Shown: piece after piece, positions 1-12,819 of the stretch
Position numbering within the stretch: the stretch's first letter is position 1
Layout: every line of letters begins with the position of its first letter
Source of the DNA: Lamellibrachia satsuma
Lineage: Eukaryota; Annelida; Polychaeta; Sabellida; Siboglinidae
Assembly (NCBI GenBank): GCA_033239005.1
Contig: BSQZ01000126.1
Location: 417,001-481,000, forward strand
DNA length: 64,000 nt
Direction of reading: 5' to 3'
Notes under the pieces: model-generated
Seen by the model: the letters and a program-made list of their open reading frames with translations, nothing else
What the model was told of the DNA's origin: nothing
Database searches by the model: none
Translations under genes and position numbers: made by a program

Positions 1-526
1 ACAACGTTTTTAACATATACACCATTTGTAGACCATCCTGTAGTAGCAGTGACACAGGACTCCAAGAACAAACAACCACATCAAAGCCTAACAGTTCTCA
101 GAGAGGCAATACTTTAACCATGTACACAGTCACACAAACACACCAAGATATATATTTATAATATTATGTTGTACAGGGGCTTGTATCATACATCTAAGCA
201 CGCTCTTGTCACTCTATATTGAAAAACTTTACAATACAGCTTTTATTATAATTTTCCACAACATGCATAATGACAAAGCTCCACTAGGGTCAATTTGATT
301 TAATTGCAAGAGGATGCTGGTGTGGATAGAACATTGTTTTTTACAGCAATCTCCTTATTTTCTTAGGAACAATTACGCAGTTTTTGTTTTATGACTATTT
401 GACTAGGAACCTATGGAATTATGCTCAGTCTGCAGTACTTACGCTCTCATACGCAAACATACACATCACACAACAGTGATAATTAATAAATAGTATGCAC
501 ATGTGCACGCATGCATGCATACACAC
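1..526. other. Probable UTP25 intron sequence, no exon recognised
   Basis: This stretch lies downstream of the donor of the third UTP25 exon on the minus strand. I found no convincing further exon. It is AT-rich with a short alternating purine-pyrimidine run (atgcatgcat type) near 495-525. The rest of UTP25 presumably lies left of the window. Confidence 0.4.
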
Positions 527-2121
527 CATCCTCATCATCTTCCTCTTCAGACTGCCCATGCGAAGCATTCCAAGATACAGATGAAAGGAGCTCTTGGTAT
601 GGGTTGATGTCAAGTTCTTCCTCTGATGAACTATCCTCTGCAATCTGAAAAGAATGGATTGTGCCTACATCAGTATTAAAGAAATAGGCTGATATAGTTT
701 AGCTTACGTTTTAAACAGTGTAATCTGTATAGCCATAATGTGTTGCTGGCAGATAAATACTTCCAGACCCAAAGTTCAGAAATGCATTGAAGCCTTCTAG
801 TGGCAACGAACTGGGTCTAATCTAGACTGGGTTAGCTATCCTTAGACCTTTTGGAAATGCATGCCCTGTATCTACACAAACACAAGCCCAGTTGTTATGA
901 CATCAATAGAAACTGGCATGCTGTCTTTTTCAACAGTTGCACATACCTTTGTTGTATTTATTTTGAAAGTTGGTTGAATCTTCTGGTACCTCTCTCTGCC
1001 TGTCTCACTGGAGAAAGAAAAACAATGACACTTGTGAACTGCATCCAACCCACACAATCTCACTAGCCATCAAAAGAAATAATTCATTCGTAATGTTCTG
1101 CATCTTGGAAATAATTGGCGCAAAGTCAGCAGCCACATTTCTTGACTTGCAATCTTAAAATAGCACTATCTCACCTTAGAATTAATGATGTAGTCCTGAC
1201 CTTTAAAAGAATGTGGGTGAATAGATTAGTATTCAAGTTTGGTACACATATTTGCAAACCGTTTCTTTCACTTTCACTTAAAAACCCTGAAAAAAAATTG
1301 TTGGAGTCTCCATAATGTGCCAATGCCATATTTCCTTTGTCTACAACCTGGAGGCCAAGCTAGCAACTTTGGATGGCAATCTTGCAAATCTAACAGTAGA
1401 AATAATTAATGTCATAATTATTCTCAGCCAGAGAATATATACAGTGGAAACTCCTAATCCATACATAAACTTTGGCTTTTAATTTAACTGGAAAATGGAA
1501 TTTCAAAAAGCTAATATACCCAGTTAATAATTAACTGGGTATATTATATTAGCTAGTATATTTTGCACGATTAATTTATCCAGAAAACGGGTTAATCCAG
1601 GCATATACACCAGGGATCAACGTGTTCACCAGATTAACAAGGTTCTAGTGTGGACACCTTAGGTTTGAGGTGCGTGTGTGTGTGAAGTGTGTGTGGCCCC
1701 AGCCCCAGCATCTCACTCAACCTCCCATCTGTTTTATGAGCCAACCTCCCACCGATTTGTGGCCTGCGCCTGTGCCGTGGGGACAAAATCCCACCATTTT
1801 TGAGAGTCCACCTCCCACCAATGTTTGAGTTATCTACCGCCGCCACCCCCTCAAGCTCAGTGGGACAGAATGATTGTAATCCGAATGACAGTGTCAGTGC
1901 CTCCTCCCCCCCCACATTGCTACAATTTAAGCAAAGCTCGTTTAAGTTTAGTTCCTATTTAGAAATAATGTGGTTCTGCCATCCGACCTTGTGTCCACTG
2001 GATGCAATTCCCCATACTGCTTCAGATGTTTCATCTGTTTTTTCGATAATTTGTCAATGCCACCATTTCCTTTTCGTTTTTGTCCCCTTCCACCGGGATG
2101 ATGTTTTCTTCCACGACCCAT
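527..2121 (-). CDS. UTP25: UTP25/DIEXF-like small-subunit processome protein, 5' exons (partial)
   Basis: Three coding exons join in phase on the minus strand: 2121-1988, 1007-947 and 644-527. The first encodes a basic start with KKQMKHLKQYGELHP, like the KKQKKHLRDFGEEHP block at the N-terminus of UTP25 (digestive organ expansion factor). The third encodes a serine/acidic segment with NPYQELLSS followed by an acidic run, again as in UTP25 N-termini. Family members act in the nucleolus in early 40S ribosome assembly. An in-frame upstream ATG at 2187 exists; I chose 2121 because MGRGRK matches the short basic start of the family. The exon 1 donor (GTCGGA) is weak, but phases 2, 0 and 1 agree across all junctions. 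The helicase-like core lies beyond the left edge. The assignment rests on remembered family sequence, not a search. Confidence 0.72.
1287..1402 (+). mobile_element. LINE 3'-end fragment (same family as 28.3-31.6 kb)
   Basis: The stretch AAAATTGTTGGAGTCTCCAT, a nearby tTTCCTTtGTC and GGATGGCAATCTTG repeat, in the same order and spacing, the 3' untranslated end of the LINE copy ending near 31600 (AAAATTGTTGGACTCTCGAT, cTTCCTTGTC, AGATGGCAATCTTG). It is more diverged than the intact copy. It lies inside the first UTP25 intron. Confidence 0.55.
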
Positions 2122-2667
2122 GCTGGATATCGTTTGCTGAATAATATTTGTAAGTTCCAACGTAATTGGTCGGTTTGTTTGAGCCAATCAATGATAACCT
2201 CACTAAATCACTCGAGCGTCATTGGGCACGTGACCAGCCTCACCACTGCATTGGTCGAAGGGTCGTCTCCATTTGTTATAATTTGTAGAAGAATCAAAGA
2301 TAAACTTGCGTCGTTGTTTGCTATATTACTCGATAACGAGAGAGCACCGAACAGTGCAGAAAGCGTCTTGTGTAAGATCATCATTTTATTTAGGACTCGT
2401 ACATATTTATAGGATTTGCAAATATCGATTTAGTTCTACGTTGCCGTGATCTTTACCGCAACTGACGTGTATTTGTGACGAGTTTTACTCAATTATTATG
2501 CAGGCGCGTGCTCATTCTAGAGTTCGAACGATTATAAACGTCTCTTTAAACGATACAACTGCTTAGTTGTGCCCCTATTTTGTTGTATTTGTTTGTTCTT
2601 TGTACATGTGTAAGGGCCATGCCATTAAAATACTATTAATGTATTATTTACCTACCCACCCCTCCCC
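2122..2667. promoter_or_regulatory. UTP25 upstream region
   Basis: The region between the UTP25 start (minus strand) and a transposon-like element. It holds an E-box CACGTG near 2227 but no TATA box I can assign. No coding exon was recognised. A promoter role is inferred only from position. Confidence 0.3.
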
Positions 2668-4429
2668 GGGCCGTGGGGGGGTACTGGTCATAACGGCGAC
2701 AAGTCGAGTCAAAACAGCAACACACTTTCGTCAAAACGGCGACAAATATTGTTAAAAATAGACGACACAAATGAATAATCATTGTGTGTAAGCGTCAAAT
2801 ACTCATGCAAACATAAATCATTTATTAAATGAATAATAATGGTGCATATACCCGATGTGTATAACCTCTGATGTGACGTACACTTTGATAAATTAAATGG
2901 AACCCAAATTAAATTATGTTATAAGTGACACAAATAAATAATAATCGTGTATAGATATGGAATGTGTCTTCATTTTGATTGTCACTGGTTTTTTGTTCTG
3001 TCTCTCATTAGTAAAAAATATAATTCAAAACACAAATAATGTATGTTACGATTCCTGCATATTGAATATTTATTATCACCATAGCACACAAAAACAACAA
3101 GCACCAGAATTAAGTATTCAAAACTTCAATGCATTATGTTTTGCGCAAGTGTGCTGATGTCCAACGCATCGCCTCATACAATGGGCAGGTGTGAATAACA
3201 CATTCGCAACTGTGACCCGGGCTTATATTTTGTGAAAAACTATATCAAAGAACCTATACGGAGATGGCTTCGTTGCATTCATAAACAATACTGATATAGT
3301 TAGGGTATGATATGATGGTGACATTTTTATTTCAAATAGTAATACCCACAACATATAATATTAATAGAATATTATAATATTTATGCAATTCATTAACTGT
3401 TGTGTACAATTATCGTCTTCATTTATTTGGTTTGTTGATGTTCCGTTGTTGCTGTTTAGGTTTGTCGCCGTTTTGACTTGTGCCTTGGCTCTGTTTTGAC
3501 GACGGTTGTCGTCATTTTGAGTTGTGCCTTGGCGCCGTTTTGACCGCGATTTTCGCTGTGTTGGCTTGTCGCCGTTCTGACCTGTATCCACCATGGGCGA
3601 CAACTTTGGTCAAAACAGCGTTATTACTTAATAAAGATTTGATATGAAATATTTTAAGTTATTCACCCACTCTGTATTGACCCCGACTAGAGCGTAGGGA
3701 GTCATCACAGAGATCGCAGGAACCTGTCCATGATGATTCAGCTGACGAATCAGATCACAAGGACTTGGCTGAACTATGTGAATTGGTTTGAAGATGCAGC
3801 AGTTGGGGACTCGATTTTGACTACTGTTAAATGAAAGTTTTTACAAAAAATATATAAGTTCTCAAGTTGCTCTTACAGCCAAACAGCAGGAAGATAGTGG
3901 TTGTTTTCATTTAAAATGAAATATTTTGTTAGTTTAAAAAAACATTGGAAAGCTTTTTGGCTTATTTCTATCATTGCTTGGTCAAAACGGCAAACAAAAT
4001 ACAATATTAATCCCTAGGCCAGGAATGGATGGAGTAATTGCAGTACAAATATGTAGGCGATTACAATTACATTGAAAGTGTATGAGTAAGATTTCTTAGA
4101 AAATGAGTGTAATCGATTACGATTACCTTTGAATGTAATCATGATTACTTTAAAAAATATAACTGACCTATTGAAATAAATGAAATTGCTTACAAAATAA
4201 TCTGGATATGTTGATGGCTCATTACTTTTGTTAATGATAGTATTCAGTATCTTCCATATACCTTTCACATTACCATTTTGTTTGTTGAATAGCATGCTGT
4301 TATATGTAATTCTCATTAACCAATGCATATAATTATCACCAATATTTGTTGCCATTTTGACCAATGGTTGTTGCCGTTTTGGATCTGTCACCGTTGTGAC
4401 TTGTCGTCGTTCTGACCTGTATCCCCCCG
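2668..4429. mobile_element. Putative non-autonomous DNA transposon with inverted ends
   Basis: The left end reads GGGGGGGTACTGGTCATAAC then GGCGACAAGTC. The reverse complement of the right end reads GGGGGGATACAGGTCAGAAC then GACGACAAGTC. Inside both ends the motif gtCAAAACgGCgACAA recurs several times in matching orientation: plus-sense near 2690-2755, minus-sense near 3445-3615, 3980 and 4345-4410. An internal right-end-like block (cgccgttctgacctgtatcc) ends near 3592, so a shorter element, or one nested in another, is possible. There is no long ORF. I could not identify a clear target-site duplication or assign a superfamily. Confidence 0.55.
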
Positions 4430-4693
4430 TGGTCTCCTCGAGACCAAGTCGTGTAGTCTAATTTCATTATGCCAACTTATGGTTATTTCAATAATAAAAG
4501 AGTGAAGTTCTATCCAGTAACTGTGTGCAGGATGACAACAAATACGAAGCCTTAAAATACTAATAAGTACCAGTATGTTATTTTATTTATGCATGTTCGT
4601 GTACATTGTTTTCTATTTAAGAGGTAGATTGTGGAAGATGTCAACAATTAGACTTGGATTGTTTGTTTGCAGTAATCAGTTGTACTGTGGAAG

Positions 4694-7600
4694 ATGCGTA
4701 CCACCAAGATCTTCGTTGGGAGCCTGTCGAGTCGTACACGGTCATCCGACCTACGCGCACTCTTCCAGCATTACGGCCGGGTGACTGAGTGTGACATCCT
4801 CTCCAGCTTTGGCTTTGTGGTATGAAGCAGGATTTTTATTATGGTTAAATTTTGGCTAAATTGCTAATAAAATAAAACATCATTGTACAATTTTTGTTAT
4901 CATTGATGTTAGTGTGTAAAAAACAATTCAGCAGGGCTACTTGTGTCACTGTAATAACAGAAATAAATATGTTTATTCAGCAATATTGGATAATTTTATC
5001 AACCTAACATCAACAATCATCGATTAAAGCTGCATCCTTCCTCAACTCGCATGTTCAATCAACTACCTCCAAGGCTATGTGATACCGCCTCCCATCAATT
5101 ACTTTTTGGAACTGGTGTCGTGATACTATCGCATTAGTCGCAACTATCGCAATAGTCTCATAATTATCGCAATAGTCTCATAACTATCGCAATAGTCTTA
5201 TAACTATCACAGTAGTCTCGTAACTATCGCAGTAGTCCTATAACTATCACAATAGTCAAGATTATTGCGATAGTTATATACAGATTTTGCAATAGTCACA
5301 CATACAGATAGTCACCCCTAGTTATTATTACGCCTTATAGTGTAATGCAGTCATGTACACTTGTACAGTCACTGCCTTGAATGACTAACATATGTCATTT
5401 GGGATACGTTAATACCAGATATTTGTGGAATAACATTGGTCTGGTTTTGGTCTTCAGCACATGGAGAATGCCAATGATGCAAGGAATGCAATACGAGCCT
5501 TGAATGGGTACAAGCTCGACTCTGTTCGTATCACTGTAGTGGTACGTAATTACATACATTTGGGTTCCGACTAATGACATGCAACACCAGTTGTATCATT
5601 ATCAGAGGGTGTTGTTGCAGTGTCTGGGGTATATAGAATTCTGACAATATGTAACATGTTTTCACGTTTTGAGATAATCAGTGGCATTTAAAAAAAAACT
5701 TTTAATTTGTTCTCCTGAATCTTCATTGCATTCAGTCAGAGTAAACAGGTGACATGTGTTTAATGTATCTAAGAGTGTTCCTATACAGAATATGTTCTTT
5801 CTGCAGCTTTCTGTCTCGAATGGCCGCTCTGGTGCAGTGGGTGACAGAAGTCGATTCAGGTATGTGTTCTACACTGTAAATTGGTCTAGCGACTGTGTTT
5901 TGTTGTTGGGCCGCATTTGTTTGTCTTACATGATTCTTGTGTGTACTAGTTTGTTGCAGCCACTTCTTGTGTCATTGCCTCAAAGACCTGGTAAAGATGT
6001 CTCAGTTTTTCATTGTCAATATCGTCTGCTAATTGTTGCATCGTGCCAGCTCTTTTCCATTCATAACGTGCAGAATTCGTGTACCAAATGTGGGCCAACG
6101 TTGTAGGCAAAAGTTTCTCGCTGCAGTCCAGTGTTCTATTATCACACAAAATTACAGTTTTAGTTATTTGTTAATGTGATACACTTCACAGAATCGCAGA
6201 TAACATTATCAACTGTTCAGTAAAATCGGATATCAACCTCTTGCTGTATTAAAAAGCTTGTTATCTGCATTTGGAAGAAGGATATCTCTGTGAGTAATTG
6301 TGCTATCCAAATAAGGTTTTGAATCTTGCATTCAGCATACTCTACCTGCCATGTGTGGCGAGTGAATTATCCTTGTAATAAAACAAAATCGCTCTGGCCT
6401 AAGGTGATTCTATTAAGCAGAGTCCACTTTATCCACAAAAGATCCAGTTCTAAAATGTTGTAGATCCCCTAGTGTTTAAAATTGAAATAAAAATTGAGAG
6501 AATTTGTCTAGTTTTGTAGTAGCTTCTTGTGCTGGTGTGTAGATGTAACAACTAATATGTTTTCTTGCCCCATTTCAGCCGGCAGGTGGCACTAGCAAAC
6601 ACAGCTGTGTTGATTGCTTTCCGTTGTTTCGTTTGCTTTCTCGTACGCCTCCGTGTCGGAAACGGTGTCCGACTGAGCCGATTTTTTCTCAGTCCACCAT
6701 CGTTGCAGCTGGCAACTTGATGTGTTGCTCGTTAGCAGCCATTCGTCTGTAGTGCCGCCACCAAGAATACACAAACCTGCAAGCTGCACCGGACTCGACA
6801 TTGACGCCATTCGTAAACACCCGCTGTGTTGCACATCGTATCCGTCTCGCTCTCGTACAACATGTCCGCCGTCCGCTCGTAGAACGTGTCCACTCGTAGA
6901 ACGTGTCGGTCGTCAACGTCTCTGCTGCCAGCTCATAGAACATATCCGCCGTTGAGCTGTACAACAAATCCGCCATCAGTTCGTAGAACGTGTTCATCGT
7001 CAGCTCGTAGCGCGTATCCATCAATGCCTCGTAGAACGTTTCCATCGTCGAGCCATATAATGAAGCCGTCGTCCAGCCGTGCCATGTTTCGTCCACCAAG
7101 TCGTAAAGCCATCGTTTCCACCAGTGGCTCGTAGAACATCTCCATCGTCCAGCAATACAACGTTTCCACCAGTGGCTCGTAGAACATATCCATCGTCCAG
7201 CAATACAATATTTCCACCAGTGGCTCGTAGAACATCTCCATCGTCCAGCCATACAACGTTTCCACCAGTGGCTCGTAGAACATATCCGCCACACAGTGTT
7301 TCCACCATCAGTTCATAGAATGTATCCGCCTTGCATTTCCCTCATCAGTTCGTACACTGTTTCTACCACCAGCCCATAGAACGTTACTGCCATCGCTGTT
7401 CAATTGTATGATCCACCTACACAGTTGGTAGCACCACCATCACGGCCTCGGTTTCCTAACCAGCAACTACTAGCAGCATATCTGTCATTTCATAGGCATC
7501 TACAATCATTTTGGTGACATTATGTTTTGTCACCTTAAATCGCAGTTGTGTGCCATCATCTTGTGTTGTAGTTCAACGTTGCATTTATGGTTTGTACCAC

Positions 7601-10600
7601 TGTGAGGCTGAGGCAGGTATGGTTGTTGTAGTTAGCAGCACACGTGCCGCTGAGGTCATTGTGGTGGTGGTTCACATGAAAATGTCAGCAATAAATGTCT
7701 GCAATTTACGGTGGATGCAGTACAGCTGTGCTAGGTGCAGAAACGTACAGTTACTGTGGCGGTCGTGAAGGTTCATGATCACGATGGATGAATGGCTGGC
7801 GTTATCTCGGCCATGGTCAAAATGGATGCATCATCTCAGCCACGATCGAAATAGATGCGTCATCTCGGCCACAGTCGTGATAGATGCGTCGTCTCAGCCA
7901 CGGTCGAAATAGATGCGTCATCTCAGCCACGGTCGAAATAGATGCGTCGTCTCAGCCACGGTCGAAATAGATGCGTCATCTCAGCCACGGTCGTCATAGA
8001 TGCGTCTTCTCGGCCACGGTCGTCATAGATGCGTCGTCTCAGCCATGGTCGAAATAGATGCGTCGTCTCAGCCACGGTCGAAATAGATGCGTCGTCTCAG
8101 CCACGGTCGAAATAGATGCGTCGTCTCAGCCACGGTCGTAATAGATGCGTCGTCTCAGCCACGGTCGAAATAGATGCGTCATCTCAGCCACAGTCATAAT
8201 AGATGCGTCATCTCAGCCACGGTCGTAATAGATGCGTCGTCTCAGCCACGGTCGTAATAGATGCGTCGTCTCAGCCACGGTCGAAATAGATGCGTCGTCT
8301 CGGCCACGGTCGTAATAGATGCGTCATCTCAGCCAAGATCGTGATAGATGCGTCATCTCGGTCATGGTCGAGATAGATGCGTCGTCTCAGCCACGGTCGT
8401 GATAGATGCGTCTTCTCGGCCACGGTCGTCATAGATGCGTCTTCTCGGCCACGGTCGTCATAGATGCGTTGTCTCAGCCATGGTCGAAATAGATGCGTCG
8501 TCTCAGCCACGGTCGAAATAGATGCGTCGTCTCAGCCACGGTCGTAATAGATGCGTCGTCTCAGCCACGGTCGTAATAGATGCGTCGTCTCAGCCATGGT
8601 CGTAATAGATGCGTCGTCTCAGCCACGGTCGTAATAGATGCGTCGTCTCAGCCACGGTCGAAATAGATGCGTCGTCTCAGCCACGGTCGAAATAGAGGCG
8701 TCGTCTCAGCCACGGTCGAAATAGATGCGTCGTCTCAGCCACATTCGTCATAGATGCGTCGTCTCAGCCATGGTCGAAATAGATGCGTCGTCTCAGCCAC
8801 GGTCGAAATAGATGCGTCGTCTCAGCCACGGTCGTAATAGATGCGTCGTCTCAGCCACGGTCGAAATAGATGCGTCGTCTCAGCCACGGTCGTGATAGAT
8901 GCGTCGTCTCAGCCACGGTCGTGATAGATGCGTCGTCTCAGCCACGGTCGTAATAGATGCGTCGTCTCAGCCACGGTCGTAATAGATGCGTCGTCTCAGC
9001 CACGGTTGAAATAGAGGCGTCGTCTCAGCCACGGTCGAAATAGATGCGTCGTCTCAGCCACGTTTGAAATAGAGGCATCGTCTCAGCCACGGTCACGATG
9101 GATACATGTTACAAGCCAAGCACGTGATGGATGCAGCATCTCAGCCATGTTCGCGATGTACGCATCATCTCAACCATGGTTGCTATGTATGTGTCATATC
9201 AGCCACAGTCACGTTGGTTGCAATGTCAGCCACAGTCGCTGTGGATGATTCATACCAACCATGGTCATGATGAATGCATGATATCAGCCATTGTCACAGT
9301 GGATGTGTCTTGTCAGCCATGGTCATGATGGATACGTCATCCCAGCCATGGTCGCGAAGAATGCGTCATCCCAGCCATGGTCGCGAAGAATGCGTTATCT
9401 CACCTACAGTCGCAAAGAATGCGTCATCTCCCCTACGATCACAATCAGTGCATCATATCAGTCGCAGTTACAATTAATGCATCATCCATGGTCGTGAAGA
9501 ATGTGTATCTCACCGATGGTCACAATGGATGTGTCGTCACAACCATGGTCGCAATGGGTGCGTCGTCCCAATCGCAGTGGATGCGTCATCACAACCACGG
9601 TCGCGGTGGATGCGCCATCCCAGCCACGGTCATGATGGATGCATCTTCGCAGCCACAGTCACAATGGATGTTTCATCACAGTCGCGATAGATGCATCATT
9701 TCAGCCATGGTCATGTTGGATGCTTCATCACAGCCACGGTCGCAATGGGTGAATCATCACAACCATGTTTGTGATGGGTACATCATCACAACCACGGTTG
9801 CGATGGATGCATCATCACAACCGTGATCGCGAGGAAAACATCATCATGGCAACAGTCGTTACAGATGCATCATCAACGTGGTTACAGTTCATCTGGTGTT
9901 GAATGTGAAGTCGTAAGAAATGCAAGATGCACAACTGTGACAGATGTAACCAACTTGGATTATGCATATCAGAACCATTGCTAGAGGTGCGATGAATATG
10001 ATTAAATGCGATCAATCTTCCGTCCCGAAAGCATTGTTGCAATGGGTCTACACCATGCTGTTTCTGTCATATTTTACATTACATTTCTCATATCAAACCA
10101 TTTTTGTCGTGCACATACACCACACACGTGCACGCACGCACGCGTGGTTATAGTTTTTTGTTTTTTTTTTAGACGATATATTGTAAAAGTATGTTTAAGT
10201 AATATGTTGAACTTAGTGTCTCCAGTAATATCTGTAAGGGTCGTTTTGCTTGAGCTATACTACCTCTGCATGCAACACTTGCATATTTGTGTTTATTCCA
10301 CGTCATGGTTCATCTATGATTCTTTGTCAGTAGACGCAGTCGTAAACCCATGCGTGGCCCGGCCTACCCGAGTCGTTCTGCAGTTGGCAGTCGTGCTGAT
10401 CCATACAGGTACTTGTTATGATCAGCAGTTTCAGCCGACGTCTTATGCTGGATTAAGGTCTGAGAGGTGTTACTTTCTGTTTTAGCTGTTTTATCATTGT
10501 TCATTTAAACCTAGTACCTAATAATTTCACCTAATATTTCTGATGGACATGTCACATGCATGAACCAGTGAACAGGGAAATATAAAAGTGGAAATACTGT

Positions 10601-12819
10601 CTGATATGGGGATGACAATTTTGGGCAGGCAGAATTTGTTGTCTTACCTGCATAATAAAGCTGTGCTGATTGTGTACCTAACAACAAAATCTAAATCGTC
10701 TAAAGCTGGGTTTAAATGAGGTGATATCATTGCTTGCGATGAGCAGATGCTGTTGCATGCAACCAGACTGCAGCTTCATCTTCCTTGATCTTGTACATTG
10801 CAGCGATGCTTCACGGCAACATTGCATGAAATAAATTGATGTAATCACTGCCTCATGTAAACCCAACGCTAGAATAATGATCGCTAATAATGAAGCAATA
10901 ATCAATTTATAAGGAATTGAAATGCCAATTCTGGAATTGTTGTAGTTTTTACCAGTAATTGGAATTGGTCAAAATGTAATTGTTTTTTTTTTTCAGTTTC
11001 ATTTTCAATTACATCATGCAACTTTTTAACTCAAATTGTTCACTACAAATAATCAATAAAATGTAATTTGTTGCAAATATCATATTTATTTACCATTATG
11101 TACCATAACATGACTTGGAATTGGTATTTTTGAGATGGAATTGGTATTTTTGAGAGGGAATCTGTATTTTTAATCAGTGTGGAAATTATACATTGTATTT
11201 GACCCTGGTACTCATTGTTTGCCTGTGTGTTGGCAGCAGCAGCAGTAGGTACCGTCCATCGTCTGTGAGCAAGTACGACAGTAGAGAGTACTACCAGGAC
11301 CCGTACGACAGACGTGCCCCCGTGTCTTCCTCCTCTCACAGGGACCTCTCCCCACCCTCTAGCAGGGCGCGGGAGCGTATGATGCCCTCCATGCGTGATC
11401 GCAGTCCCTCTTCTCCTCCATCCGGGTCACGCTCACACAGGGAGCCTTATGGGACCAGACGGGACGAGTATGGCAGACTGGTGGCGACCTCTAGGGGAGA
11501 CGAGGAGCGTTACGCAGCAACGGGACAGTCTAGTGTGGACGCGAGGGAGTATCGGTCGAGGTTGCCTGCTCAGTACTATGACGAGTAAGTGATTCTTGCA
11601 GTGTTCCTGTACTACAACACAATGCCAGCAGTTGTGACCGTACAAGTTGGGTTCAGTTACAAAAATCAGTGATGGCCAGTTTAAACAGCGATTTGTGCCC
11701 CAGTTGATGATGCATAGCTAAATTGTGTGTGCGTCTAGACACTGCGACCTAGATAGCAGTTTCCAGTCACACGTTAACTTAAATGGTGTGTTGGACTGGT
11801 GACATTTCATATCTGGCTAAGCCCCTGGCTTGGGCACTGTGTCCATACATTGCAAGGTGATCACTTATGTACCGTGTTTCTCCTGCATGCATCCCGTGAT
11901 GGTAATTATTGTCTCGTCACTTGTGTTTCAGTTACGATGGACATAGAGATAGGAGGTGAGTTGGTAGCTGTTACAGAGTAGTCAAGCCTGTTCTAGATAA
12001 AGAGCTTTGTTCAAGATAACTGTATATTGTATCATTCAGTGTGACAATATTGTTATACTGTCTTTCACTTGTAGAATGCCATCAGATCATGAAGTGTCAA
12101 GGTCTCGGCATGCAGAGTACGACTACCCAAGTCAGTCCCGTGGTGGCCACTACTACTCCCGCGAGGGTGCTGCCCAACGTTACACGTCTTCCGCCAGCAG
12201 TTCGTCCAGCCCCGAACCAAGAGGCCGAGGTCATGTGGCATCCCGCCGAGACAGCTCCAGCAGTCCTCCACATCGCAGGAGTTCCGTGTCGCCCCAACGG
12301 AGGCGCTACGCATCAACAGACAGCAGTTCGTCGTCTTCGTCGAGTAGTGTCACACCACCGCCACGGCAACGTCGCCGTCATCACGCAAAGACAAAGAGAC
12401 GAGCTAGACACAGCAGCTCTCAGAGTTCCAGTCCCAAACGCATGCCTTCTTCACGGGAGAGCTCCGAAAGCCCCCCACGAAGACGTCACCGTGGACGACC
12501 GCCGTCACCTCCCACACAGGAGAGTTCTCCTAGTCCTGACCCCGAACCGAAACCACGCCGCCGGCGTTCAACGCACGATGTATCCGAGGTCGCACCAAAG
12601 AAACGTCGACATCATGCCGCATCAGTGCACGACCACGGCGACTACGCAGAAAGCGACAGTCCTAAACGCACAGTGGCTCCCCCTCCTGAGCATGTGGCGA
12701 ACACTTCAGACAGTACTAGTCCGAAACGTCGCAAGAAGCACAAGGACCGCACAAAGTCCCGAGTTTCAAAGAAGGAAAAAAAAATGAAGAAAGTTGCCAA
12801 TGGCAACACTGCAACATAA
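4694..12819 (+). CDS. RRM protein with RS-rich tail (RBM4/Lark-like RRM)
   Basis: Seven exons join in phase: 4694-4819, 5458-5541, 5807-5859, 10331-10408, 11237-11584, 11932-11955 and 12075-12819, giving 485 residues. An in-frame TAA sits just upstream of the ATG, inside the same exon, supporting this start and a spliced 5' UTR. Residues 5-72 form one RRM with RNP2 KIFVGSL and RNP1-like SFGFVHMEN; ECDI-x-FGFVHME resembles RBM4/Lark and RBM14. There is no second RRM and no CCHC knuckle. The rest is rich in RS, RR, SSS and PP pairs, ending in a lysine-rich tail, typical of splicing regulators that concentrate in nuclear speckles. The acceptor at 11236 is followed by CAG repeats, so NAGNAG-type alternative splicing could add or drop serines. 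AATAAA at 13295 is a likely poly(A) signal. The exact orthologue is uncertain. Confidence 0.82.
5125..5300. repeat. About 20-bp array of near-palindromic unit
   Basis: About eight diverged copies of a unit like ATAACTATCGCAATAGTCTC lie in intron 1 of the RRM gene. The core ACTATCGCAATAGT is almost its own reverse complement. A similar motif recurs at 45.38-45.54 kb. Confidence 0.8.
5946..6149 (-). other. Unassigned short ORF, possible transposon relic
   Basis: An open stretch of 67 codons on the minus strand lies in intron 3 of the RRM gene. It is rich in charged residues (for example [17 protein letters not shown]) and looks more protein-like than the low-complexity ORFs around it. Nearby, at 6390-6440, is a segment reading in reverse gtggactctgcttaatagaa. 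That is similar in character to the cactccgcttaacggaatca at 24877, and resembles pogo/Tigger-type ends. I do not recognise the protein. Confidence 0.25.
6850..7320. repeat. Degenerate 24/48-bp tandem array
   Basis: A degenerate 24-bp unit resembling TCGTAGAACGTTTCCATCGT plus four bases runs through this stretch. It becomes a regular 48-bp unit at 7115-7310, with phases at 7115, 7163, 7211 and 7259. Because the periods are multiples of three, several frames stay open on both strands. It lies in intron 3 of the RRM gene. Confidence 0.8.
7790..9835. repeat. 29-bp minisatellite, about 70 copies
   Basis: A direct head-to-tail array with a 29-bp period (core GATGCGTCGTCTCAGCCACG) runs through intron 3 of the RRM gene. 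The centre (about 8000-9060) is nearly uniform. Both margins, especially 9100-9830, are much more diverged, as expected if new copies arise in the middle. There are no spacers. Almost every unit contains CTCAGCCA. Confidence 0.95.

Noticed and set aside
6689..7294. Long minus-strand ORF with STSHWWKR repeats (201 residues)
   Set aside because: It is a by-product of the 24/48-bp array, whose period is a multiple of three. Several other frames are equally open.
7790..9835. 29-bp repeats resembling a CRISPR array
   Set aside because: Units are contiguous without spacers, vary gradually, and lie in an intron of an animal gene with no cas genes.
12041..12787. 248-residue ORF overlapping the RRM-gene tail in another frame
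   Set aside because: The RS-rich frame continues in phase from six upstream exons. The alternative has proline/arginine composition typical of a shadow frame.
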